NCBI RefSeq assembly: GCF_000972845.2
Contig: NC_040032.1
Location: 10,886,334-10,950,333, forward strand
Length of the DNA: 64,000 nt
Direction of reading: 5' to 3'
Source of the DNA: Larimichthys crocea
Taxonomy: Eukaryota; Chordata; Actinopteri; Sciaenidae
A program made the translations under genes and the position numbers. How positions within the stretch are numbered: position 1 is the first letter of the stretch; the number at the start of each line of letters is the position of its first letter. The notes beneath the pieces were generated by a model. It was not told the origin of the DNA, searched no databases, and saw nothing but the letters and a program-made list of their open reading frames with translations. This document shows, in pieces, positions 25,001 to 37,000 of this stretch.

Positions 25001-28000
25001 TGTTCTGAATTCATTGTGACATCTTATAAAATACTAGGATAGACACAAAAAATTCATTGTGACATCTTATAAAATACTAGGATAGACACAAAAAATGACT
25101 GATTATGAACTAAATATTAACTTTGGTGCATCTGAGTGTGCTTTTGTCAATGAGTTTTATTTTGAAAACCCAGTTTACAGGAAGCCTAATGGGACTGAGC
25201 CAGCTTGACTTGTGCGCGTTAAATGAAGTTGTCGTTGATTTTCAATAGAAGAAAGCGCTTTCCAAGTAAAGCTGGCTTCACTTCAATTCAAAATATTGTT
25301 ATTTATATTATATTAATATGTATCAATAGGAGAAGAGAAGGAGAAATTGTTCGGACGCGCCTCAAACCTTTAGTTTGTAGTTCTTCTCTATGACTGTTAA
25401 CTGCGCTCACTGTTCATGATGACCAGCTGTGTTTCCATGGCAATATTATTATTATTATTGTCAGTATTTGGAGTTCTTCTGTCAGGTAAGTCTGTTTGAC
25501 TTTCATTCATAAAACATTCAAAATTGTCATTGTCATTGTCATAGTTTATGGTAAATACGGTAAATCATCATCAGCCTAATGCGAATATTACATTTGTTTT
25601 TTTATTACTGCTAATGGCTGATGTCTATCCTTAGAAAAATCCATATAATAATCTGTATTGGTGTTAAACCTAAAAGGTTCTGATCATTCCCTCTTGATAC
25701 ATGTAGCATGTAATAAATATACTTTACTTAAATACACAATTTAAGAAGTAAAACAGAGGCTGTGGGACAAGAATTTTGTATTTTGTATTTGTCAATACCT
25801 ATTAAATGAGCCAACATCATAAATCCGACATGACATGCAGTTACTGAAGTCAGCTGATGTATTCAAACAGTAACTCCTGAATGTTCATTTATGATGTGAG
25901 ACTTCACTGAGCCCTATAATATATAGATTTTTTGTTTCCTCCCATCTCACAATGATTTTTGTTACTGATCAGATATTCACACTTGTGATATTTTGGAATA
26001 ACTTTTCTGTTCATCGTTTCAGCTCTACCATCAACATACACTCTGAGACACACTGAAACATCCTCGACGTAACCGTCCTCTGCATCCTCTTTCTACCCGG
26101 TGACAGTTAGATTAAACATGCTATTGTTAGCTGTGATTTGAAGGTATTTCCGGCTATAGTAAAGGAACGAACAGCTCAAGGAGAAGTCCAACCCTTTTAT
26201 TGACTGTAAGGCAGCCAGAAATAGTTTTTAGCCAGATTGGGATTATGTTCAGTTATTTCTCAGAAAGTTTCATCTTGATTATCTCCAGACAAAAACAAAC
26301 GTTCTCCATCTGTGAGAGTTCTGCCAAATCCTGACATGAAGTTCATTTTTAAAGTTTCCGTTCTGTTTGCAAATGAGTCAATACAAAAAAAAAAAAAAAG
26401 TAAAAAATTCCACAGAAGCTCTTTTGTTCTGTTGCGGATATGCCTCCGATGGGGGAGTTCCACTCTGCTTTTGTCAGGGTCGATGTTCCCGAGACCCTCG
26501 AGTTTCCTCTCCTGTCAGGAAGTTTGATCGCAGTCTCCCCACTTCCTTCAGTGTGGTCATCCAACTCCATGGGAAGTTCAAACAATGGCATTCCGCTGCT
26601 GCTGGATGCAAACAGTCATTGTTTGTTGGTAGCGAGGCTTAAACCTGTTTGTTGTGAGCGTTCTGTCGCCGCTGAAATGAACCCAGAGGTGCCAGGTGCT
26701 GCCGTTTGGGTGTGGCTCCTCTGACACTGTAGAAGAAGGAGCTCAAGGTTTTACAGTATAGGGTTGCAACTACATTACTCATTCATCTGTTGATCATTCT
26801 TGATTAATCAATTAGTTGTTTGGTCCATAAAATGTCAGAAAATAGTGAAAAATGTTCAAACCACTGTTTCCTAAAACACAAGGTGACGTCCTCACGTGTC
26901 TTGTCTTGTCCATAACCTTCATTTATTAAGAAATGATTCAAAAGCAGTTTCAGTCACAACAGGCTCTTATCAAATCTTGACATTCAGCATCAGCAGATAC
27001 TCTAAAGTCAGTTTTTCTGTACTCTCTCCAGGTTCCAGAGTTCGTGCACAGAACTCGCCGCCCCGCATTGTCCACCACCCGTCCGACGTGGTGGTGAAAG
27101 TCGGGAATCCCGCCACGCTCTCCTGCCGGGCCGAGGGAAGCCCGAAGCTGACCATCGAGTGGCTACGAAATGGCCAGCCACTGAACACCACAAAGGGAGA
27201 CGGACAGTTACAGCCGCTGGTCTTGTCAGAGGGGAGCCTCTTCTTCCTGAGCGTAGGAGGGGGCAAGCGGGGTCAGTCGCACGAGGGTGTCTACGCCTGC
27301 GTGGCCAGGAACGGTGTGGGCAAGGCCATCAGCCGTAATGCATCGCTGTATATTGCAGGTAAGACTGCGGGGGAGGAGGGGTCACAGTATTTTATTTTAC
27401 CCCTGAAGAATCAGAAGTGAACTGCTGACATGAACATCTTTCTGTTCTTTCAGGCCACATATGGGGCTGCACAGGGTCAAGCGTATGTCCTGTGGGCACT
27501 GTAGGAATAGTGTTAAATCTTAGATTGTTAGTGGACGCTGACCTCTTCTCTTTGAGATACAGAGCAGCTGTGTGTTTGTGTTTAGGAAAGCAGGCGCCAT
27601 TCTCATCATTACTCTGATAACCGAGGTCAGAGGACAGGGCTGTCTCACTCCCTAGACACAGACAGGTACACAACATCGAACCCTCTACAGAGTCGCATAA
27701 TGTCGAACCAGAGTTTTCCACATTTCCTTGTTTGTAGACTAATAACCATGTCGAGACATCGAGTAGTTGTAGTTGTGGCACTGTCCCGAGGGCATAAAGA
27801 CTAGCCATAGAGGAAAGGCGTCATGTTATGACAAGCGTATTGATAAATCCTTGATTTCCTTTGGCCAAGCTTCTGTCAAGCTTTCGGCATGACACATCTC
27901 AGACTCCTGTACACTGAACTGACCATTTCTGAATAGAATTCTCCACAACACGACTTTTCCACACACATGAACATGATTTTTCCAGTTGTTAAAGTTAATA

Positions 28001-31000
28001 TAAGTTTGATTTATTCAAGACACAAGATCTCCTCTTCCAGGAAGTCCTGGTCAAGATGGCAAGATTCATGTTAGGACACATACAATAGATAATTACAACA
28101 CAGGAAAAAAGAGAGAGGGATACAGGCCATGCCGACGATATCCACAGCACATTCCACCTCAGGTCGAAGATTATGTAAAATAGCAATATTTTTCCCTCTA
28201 GGGCAGTTTGTAAAGACCTTTAAAAGGTATTCAAAGATTGGAGTGCTGCTAAGGTTGAAGTATTTTGCAGCTTATTCCATGCAGAGGCTGCATAGAAGGT
28301 GAAAACAGATTTACCAAGTGTGTGTTGGCTCTGAGTGCACCCTGGGGATATTTAAATGAATCCAATTAGTAGATCTAGTGCTATAGTTACTGGTGTGATA
28401 GAATAAAAGACTGCAGATATAAGTAGCCTGTTTACACGGCAATGTATTGGCAATAAATAGCAACATTTATATTTTTCTTCTCTGGCACAGAAAGGAGCAA
28501 ATCAAGCTCTAAAGCCAACACATCGCAAAAGAGACAAATATAAAATGTGTGAGCTTCCTCCAACCTTTACATACAGAGGCACATTTAATCCCCAAACCCT
28601 TTTAGAGGAGAGGAACGGGGAGATGAAGGCGTAATCCCACACACACACACACACACATATAAAGGGGCAGATGAAGATGTATAATGACAGAAGGGGTCCA
28701 GTGTCAGTGTTTGCTGGACAGGAGGGGGGTCAAACATTGGTGCTAATTGACCTCGGAGCCTCCCTGTTTACTTATCTGGATCGCAGTGAAGTAGAAATGC
28801 AGCAGCTGCTCGTCTTCGAGTCTTTACGGGACGCTTAAAGCTGCATGGGACAAACGGCAACGTAGGAAAGTGAGGACTAAGGCCTTTGACACACAGAGAC
28901 AGTAACTGCAGGAAAAGTTTCTGTCACGTTCCATCGTGTGATCTGATGATTAGAACAGAAGCAAATCACTTTTATGGTCACACTTTTAAAATTCCAGCTC
29001 AGAATGAATGTACTGTAATTGGAAGGAGTGTTTGTTGTCATTGCCTGTTTTCTTATGCAGCGAAAGCCCATTCACTCAGATGTTCTCACTTTAATGACCC
29101 CTAACAGGCTTTAAAGGCTGCTTTACTGCCTGCCTTTGGAGCTGCTAATGAGTAAAGACACTAAATCACAGTGATGTTTGGGCAGGGTTGACACTTTTAT
29201 GTCTACTGTTTTGTTTTGTCAGTATGCAAAAGTACAAAGTAAGTTTTACTTTAGTAACTTTGTGACGTGTGGTGAAACTTCAAAATTTAAATGGGATTCT
29301 GAACAGGACCATTTAACCCTGACTGTGCTGTCGTAGCGTTGCAGGAGGAGTTCACTGTGCAGCCCAGTGATGTGGAGGTGGCAGAGGGGGAAGTGGCCGT
29401 CTTAAACTGTGGCCCCCCGACGGGACATCCTGAGCCTAACGTCATCTGGAAGAAGGACGGCTTGCCCATCAACAGCACCGATCGCCACTACACCGTAAGC
29501 CCTCTGCTTCAGCATGACTGTGATGGCCGTGATAGTTTTACATGTTGGACTGAAGAAGCACCCGGAGTCTCTTAAGATCTTACTGTCAGACACTGAACGT
29601 GACGGTCACACCCAGATTAATTAAGTATGATAAAAAAAATGTGAACTTCCATGACCAAGATGAGACGATGACAAGCTACAAATAGATTTCTTTATTATTA
29701 TTTTAAAATGTATCCTCTGAGGCATAGTGATGCACATCAGGGTTTTTAAGACCCCTTAATGAGAGCCAAACACTGCCCGACCTGCAAAAATATCTGATCT
29801 TTAACGATCCGCTCTTGAATCAACCCGACCCCCAAACAGCAAACAACACAATAATCAGGACTGAGCTACACAATGCTCTCCAAGGGTCTGATTCTGCTGC
29901 TGTAAATGGACTGTACTTATATAGTCCGACCACTCAAAGCGCTTTACAGTACTTATCTAATTCACCCTTTCATACCGATGCAATATACCGGAGCAATTTG
30001 GGGTTCAGTATCTCGCCCAAGGACACTTCGACATGCAGACTGGAGGATATCGAACCGGGGATCGAACCGCCAATCATCTGATTAGAGGACGACCCGCTGC
30101 CCAGAGCGCTCTCTTTTCTTTGCATTGTGTCTCTTTTGTCTGCACGAAGCCACAAAGAACATTAACGTACCAGACAACTCTCTCTGAATGGCAAAAAAAA
30201 CATCACGCAGATATTCATGTCCATGTGTGCGCTGATGATTCATTCAAAGTCAATAAACTGTGACGTCCAACCTGAGATTAGAAGGCAAACAGACATTACT
30301 AATGTCAATATTTCTTCATATTACTCTTGATGTAGTCATACATTCTGTGAGTTTAGTCAGCACCAGGACACAGACGTGCCGGTTGACTAATACGACATCA
30401 TCGACTGAGTTCACACTGAGCACCAGAGGATCGTGCACTGTAACTGCAGTACTAATCTGACACTGAGTGCTTAAAGCCATGCCCACATCACATTTGAAGT
30501 CTATGTTTCTGATGTACCTCTCGCTGAACCGTGCACCCTCTGTCTGCACTATGCTCGTCCTTTAGGAGCTAAGTGGGAAGCTTATCATTGCTCCTGCAGA
30601 GAAGAACCACTCCGGTGCCTATGTATGCGTGGCCAGCAACACTGTGGGAGTGAGAGAGAGCAGGGCGGCTCGGCTCTCTGTGCTGGGTGAGACAATGTTC
30701 CCAAAACTGCTTACTGTCTCTCTTTTGAATTCAGCCATGTGTTCTTAATGCCGTTTTTATCCTACACTGACAAGAAAAATATCCCCTCCTCTTCTTTCTC
30801 TCCTCTTCTCTTCTACCTCAGCCAAACCTGTGCTGGTGCTGAAGCCAGAAAATGTGTCCGTGAGAACGGGGGAGTCTGCCCAGTTCTACTGCCAAGCTAA
30901 AGGTGACCCTCCTCCTGCTGTGGTCTGGAGCAGGGAGCAGGGGCCTCTGCCCAACGGCAGGTACTTCATTCATAGAGTTAACTTAACATGCTATCAGACA

Positions 31001-34000
31001 TGCTATCAAACATCAGGTGGAACATACTTTCAAAATGACAATCATCCCATTTCATATTCCCATGCACACACTGAAGGTTTTACTCCAGCTTGTCACTCAG
31101 CTGCCTGCACGTCTCCTCGGGGCTTATTGCTTTCCTGACATTCGTGCTTTTAAATGAAAATATAAAGTAAATGAAACTCACTGTTCTCTATGTGTATGTA
31201 GGTATCTTGTAAATCCAGACCAGACTCTTCAGATCCATTATGTGACAGCCCAGGATGCCGGGAAATACACCTGCACGGCTGTCAATGATGTAGGTGTGGT
31301 CGCCGCCAGCGCACAGCTGCTAGTTGAAGGTAGGATGATGTTTCAAAAAGCATCGCACACCTCCTGGTCATTTTAAAGCCTGAAATAAAGAACTCTTTGT
31401 TTTTCCAGAGGCTGCCAGCACGACACAGAAAGACCTCCACAAAGAACTGTCGGCCCTGCGAGTTGCTCTGGAGAACGTCACCATCGTGGCCCCTGGGTCT
31501 AACATCTCCCAGGTACAGTGGAAGCTTCAGTCCCTCCCGGCCCAGCCTCATTACCTCGATGGCTTCGAGGTTCTGTACCGCTCTCTGCTGCCCGCCACCT
31601 CTGACTGGGCAGCAAAGAAAGTGACAATGCCAAGCTTCCAGACTCAGGTGGGCCCCTTAAAGAGAGGCTACAAGTACGAGTTCAAAGTTCGTCCCTATGG
31701 CAGCAACTTGTACGGGAGGGAGAGCAACACCCGGCACCTCAGAGTCCCTGAGACAGGTGAGACATCACATGATGGAAGATTGATACCTGTTTTACTGAAC
31801 TTTAATCTACAGCACAGCCATGATTAGAAGGTAATACTAAACTCAGCACTCTTTCTGCAGTGCCCGGTGCCCCTCCACTGACTGTGTCCATAACGGTGAG
31901 CCATGAGCAGAATAACACCATCCATCTGAGCTGGGAGCCTCCTCCTCACGACACCCACAATGGTATCATCCAGGGTTACCAGGTAATCACTAGAAAACAA
32001 CCTGAAAGTTACTGCAGGCTCTTCATGTATAGGTCCAAATATTATGTATGCTACCTGTTTCTGCAGGTGTGGTGTGTGGAGTCCGAGCAGCAGCAGTACC
32101 AAAACTGGACAGTGGATAGTGGCCGACACAACCTGGATATCTCTGCTCTCAAACCAGGGAATCGGTATTGGATCACCATAGCAGCTATCAACGGAGCTGG
32201 AGTAGGAATGCTGAGTGATCCCCATGGATTTGTCATCAGTGAGCAAAACGGCAAATTCTGCTATTAATTTCTGTAACAGATCAAATGCAGTCGGTGTATT
32301 CAGTGTGGAATTAAAGAAGATATCATGTCTAAATCTCTGATTTGACCTGCGTTCTATTTACTGTTTAGACCCACAGATAGGCAGCCTCCCTGAGTCCGAC
32401 GACCAAAGACGGGATCTATCTCAGGTCCTGGCCCTGCTTCAGGACCCGGTGTTTATCGGCAGCGTTGGCGCCCTCCTGTGGTGCAGTTTCATGGTGGCAG
32501 CAGTCTGCCTTTGCAGACGCCACAGCAGGACAGGCCACCTGCTGCCAGGACATGGCAGGAGTAAAGGTGTGTCCCCAGTTTCAGTGTTTGAGTCTGTAAT
32601 AAAGCCATGTCAAAGAGACAAAACAGCTCATATCATGTTGTTTTTGTTCTCAGGTTTGCACAGACTAGCCAACGAAGATCTCATCATCAAACACAGGTAG
32701 AGTGGAGAGAATGTGCAGAGCCTGGTGTTGACAAATAAAGTAACATCTCTTTTGGTTTCTATTCAGATTGGATAACTTGACTCTTAATATTATTATAAAA
32801 CTTCCTTAAAGTGACATGTGTTGGCTCCTCTATAGGATGGTAGCTCCAGACTCCCCTTGGATATCTGGAGGCTGGAGACCTGCCTTCAGCCAGAAGTATC
32901 AGGATTTATGGGCTCAAGGTCAGAAACATCCAGGAATCAGGAGCAGCAGTGAGTACTGATCATAAATAAGCTGAAGCAGTGGTCTAACACTTGACATACA
33001 CGATAATCTGGATAGAAATACTACGTCCATGCAACTGAGGATAAAACGGACAGTTCGCTAATATAGCAAGACATTGATTGGAGACTCCCAGGGTGCTGTC
33101 ACATCTAACCTGCTTTGTTTGTTTCAAGTGAACCTCAAGTGCACCCATTTAACTCTGTTTGTTTGGCGTGGTGTGAAAGCTGTCAGTCAACAACAAGAGT
33201 GAGACAGCCTGCAAACACATCAGCAATGTGCGCTATTAATCCATGTCAGTACATTTAGAAAAGCACAACTAACGTCATTACCATAAATATGCTTATGAGT
33301 GTCTGTGCATATGCATCTGTATTTCATTAGGCCTCCCGGTCTCATCCAAGAAGGACCCCAGCTGCTCGGACTCAGCTGTGCCCATTGTGACCGACAGCTG
33401 CAGTGTCTATGGGACTTTTTACGTGGACCTGATGGGCAACGGCCTCAAGACCTTCAACAGTCCCGGGCGTTGCTCCAAAATGCCTCACGGCCTGCCCTAT
33501 CAACAAGGAACCGAGACCATCCAGATATTCAGCCAGCCCGTGGCAAAGACCTCGGGCCTCGGTAGCCTTGAGGCGCTACCGTGGAAACAGGCCATACGCC
33601 CCCAACCTAAGATGGGAGTGCTGAGGGAGTCATGGGAAAAGAGCCACAGCAAGCAGGGTGACTAGTGGAGGATGACTGGGAATGTGATAATAATAATACT
33701 ACAGTTTATTCCTTCTTTGCTTGTATCTGCATAACTGTCTGCATTCTCAGTGTATCAGCATAGAATACTGTGTAACTAAATCTGTGTCCCTCGCAGAGCT
33801 GCATGCAGTAAACAGCGTCCCCATAGTTCCAACCAGGAAGCAGGCTTATCCATCCGGTGTCTACAAACAGAGACTCAGTCACGTACCGTCAGGCCGGCAC
33901 GGTATGACAACATGTGTACATTGTCTTGTTCTGCACTCTGTTTTTTTGGAGAATTGGTGCCACCTACTGCTCATCTCATGAAACAACTCCTAATGTTCTC

Positions 34001-37000
34001 AGAAAAGTGGCGAATGCACTCATTCTGCACATCTGAAGCACCAGTAGTGTTAATTATTGTTATTGGTAATTAGTAAGTGTGTGTTATTTGATTTGAACTT
34101 GTGCTGTGTTCTTTCACCCAGAGTGTAATCAAGTTGCCAGCAGTCCTCGTCTGCTGCATTACTCTGCATCATTACACCTCGTGGACATGTTGCCTCCACC
34201 ACCACCTCTACCCATGGAGGACAGCGCAGACGCACACAGCTACACCTCAGACGAAGGGTAAGAGACACACACAGCTCATACTGGAAGGTCGAGGTCGGAT
34301 CATACACCACACATTTTCTCATGCAGGTCAGTCAGGCAGATCAGATTTATCAGCACTGAGTTTACCGACTGAAAAACAGCCACACAGTCCCGAAGGACGT
34401 CCACTGTGCTCACACACACACACAGCATTTTAGTTGTGCTGTCCTTACAGTATATCCGTTCCCAGCTGAGTTTAGCTCTAATGTGTGACAGACCTGTTTA
34501 GAAACACCTGAAACAACAGAAGCTGCACAGCGGATAGGTATAAAAAGAAAAACATAAAAGCTGGATGTTAAAAAAAAAAAAAAGATTCTTTCCTGCAGTA
34601 CATCCTCTCATACTGGAGTCTTCTTAATGCCTAATTGGTCCGAGATTACCTAAACTTCCTTCCTTTGAGTATATGTTTTGTCGTTTCGAGAGGCCCAAGA
34701 AATGACCAAACACCCAAGAAGGAAAAAGGAAACTCTGACAGGCATCTTGTTTGCAGACATACACATCTGGAAGTTAAAAGCGAGACTCGTTTATGTTTCC
34801 CAACACAGGAAAATGTAGAATTTCATATAAAGGCTGGAGACTGATGGCCTGAAAGCCTGGTGCCTTTCACTGCCAACTGGGAAAATCAAGAAAGTGCAAA
34901 GCAAGAAGGTGACAGCTGAGGCCGATGAGCACTTTGCTTTGAGAGAGTTTGAAACTAGTAATTTAGTCAGTCACTGGAGAAAAGTGCAGTTATTATTGCT
35001 TGGAATTATTGATGCTTTTATCTGCCTGAAGACATTTAAAATGTGCTCAGTCCATCCCGAGTTATAGATAGGGTGCCATTCACATTTCAGCCGAACCAAT
35101 CCACGCACTATACACATTTATATAAAGAAACTGGGATTTATTAACCAATGACATGGCCATCATTGAAATCTGACAGGGGCAAAATTATAGAGAATTTTTC
35201 ACATTTGTATCTTGAAGTATTCACTACACCGTGTATTTATTATCTTTCACAGTCTCATACAGTACGATGACTGATTAGTTATCAGTATAAAGGCATGACA
35301 TCACTAGTTATCAAGACCAAAAGTTGGATGGACGCACAAAATAACCTATTTGCATAAATATTAATAATTATTTTGATTTGAATAATTTAAAACAAGTGCA
35401 AAGCGTTTTGGGAGGAATCAATATACCCATGAAATAAAAGTTTTGTGCACTGAACTCAGAGACTGAATCAAGTTTAAACTGTCACCATCTTGTGCAAAGA
35501 CTCCACAGGAGCTGTTTCAGGCTGAAAGAAGCCTGGCTGCTCAAACAAGCCACCTGTGACATTACTCACCTGTCAAAGTGACCAAAGCTGCCCTTAATTA
35601 TGCAGAACTTTGAACATTTTAACATGGGGGCTTACGGAGATTGACTTGTCTTGTAGCCACCCTCAAGTGGCCTTTCGAGGAACTGTAGTTTTTGGCACTT
35701 CACAGCCACAAAGTCTAGCCCTCGGTCTCCCCCTCTTTCCGGTCTTTATGATGTCTGTGTCTGCCTCCTCCGTTTTCCTTAGCTCCAGTCGTTCTACAAA
35801 GCTCACAGTGGACATGGGCTCTCTGCAGTCAGTGTGTGCTGGATCAGGTCACAACAAGAACAACAACAACAACAACTGCCCCCCCTACAGCCACCTGTCA
35901 GCTACATCATACTGCATGCCAGTGGATGATGAACAGGGTGGCACGCTGACAGCAGAGGAAGCCATCCAGTATCTGGAGCTCAGTCCTAAACCTGAGAGAT
36001 GCAGGTGAAGACACAGACAGACATTAACAGAAGTAGTTTAGTTTATAGCACATGTGTCAGTCTGAGCATTCCTCTCTCTCTCTGCAGTGTCCTGCCTGAG
36101 CAGCGTCCCTCCCTGCCCCACCACTTCCCCCCCACTATGGGCTACATCTGCGGGCCAGTCCGCTCCACCCAGCTGGAGGATGACCCCGCCGCCGACGAGC
36201 ACGAGGCCCCACCGATCGGCCTGCGACGCGCCCGCCTCCAGAGCACGCCCTCCTCCTGCTACAGCGAATGGGACAGCTCGCTGTGGAACACCTGGAGCTC
36301 GGTCACGGACGGCAACCTGGCCAGCGCGCGCACGAGCCTCATCAGCTCGGTGGACAGCTGCTACACCAACGACAGCACCAACTTCGCCCGACTGTTGGCC
36401 GCGGCAGCTGAAACCATGAGCGGAGCCTCCCTGTCAGGTAAGCAGAGGAGGAACTGATGCTTAAAAAAAAACAGCTGGAGACTTGAGGATCTGTTGTGTT
36501 TATTGCATTCCTCCACTAGATGGAGCTCTCTGTCTGTAGGTGATGCAGACATGTAGGTAGCATGCAGGAAACCTGTCAACCAGAACCATGAAACTCACAC
36601 ACAGATGAGTTTGTTCATTCTGATGTTTAAGACTCTATAAACACAAAAGAAGAAAGGCGTATAGGAGGATTGTACTTGTGTGTGTGTGTGTGTGTGTGCA
36701 CACATGTCTGAGAAGATTTTAAAATCAGTGGTTGTGCATGTGTCTGTCTGATATAACAGACAAAGACATTAAATGCAAAATCTAAGGTGGCACCAGGCAA
36801 TTACTCAGGACCTTTCAGCAAATTGAACCTCCAGATGAGTCATCCTCCTCCTCCTCCTCCTCCTCCTCCTCCCCCCTCCCTGAGTCACCTCATCAGTCAC
36901 TCTCGGCTCTCCTCTCCCTCTGCAGGCACCATTCAGCTTTATTCCATTTGCCAAACTCTCACTTTTGGCTGTTTTCAGCTTCAGCTACTTTTCACACATA

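Larger units (their letters stand above)
22262..27031 (+). other. robo4 intron 1, containing the second promoter/first exon
   Basis: 4.8 kb between the upstream first exon and Ig1. It contains the alternative first exon (25416-25485), a LINE-like 3' tail (about 24840-24970), a perfect 43-bp tandem duplication (25008-25093) and a MITE ending about 100 bp before exon 2. No other gene recognised. Confidence 0.8.

Noticed and set aside
26340..26724. Overlapping open frames before robo4 exon 2
   Set aside because: No Ig, signal or splice-compatible feature; composition and frames are those of intron DNA.
29344..29494. Acceptor TTGCAG at 29343 for robo4 exon 3
   Set aside because: It would put the Ig2 sequence out of frame. 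The upstream CGTAG acceptor (exon from 29337) keeps phase 1 and gives IA-ALQEEF, matching other Robo proteins.
36087..36419. 110-codon frame overlapping robo4 exon 17
   Set aside because: It is a shifted frame of GC-rich coding sequence; the real frame (MGYICGP, SARTSLISS) matches ROBO4.
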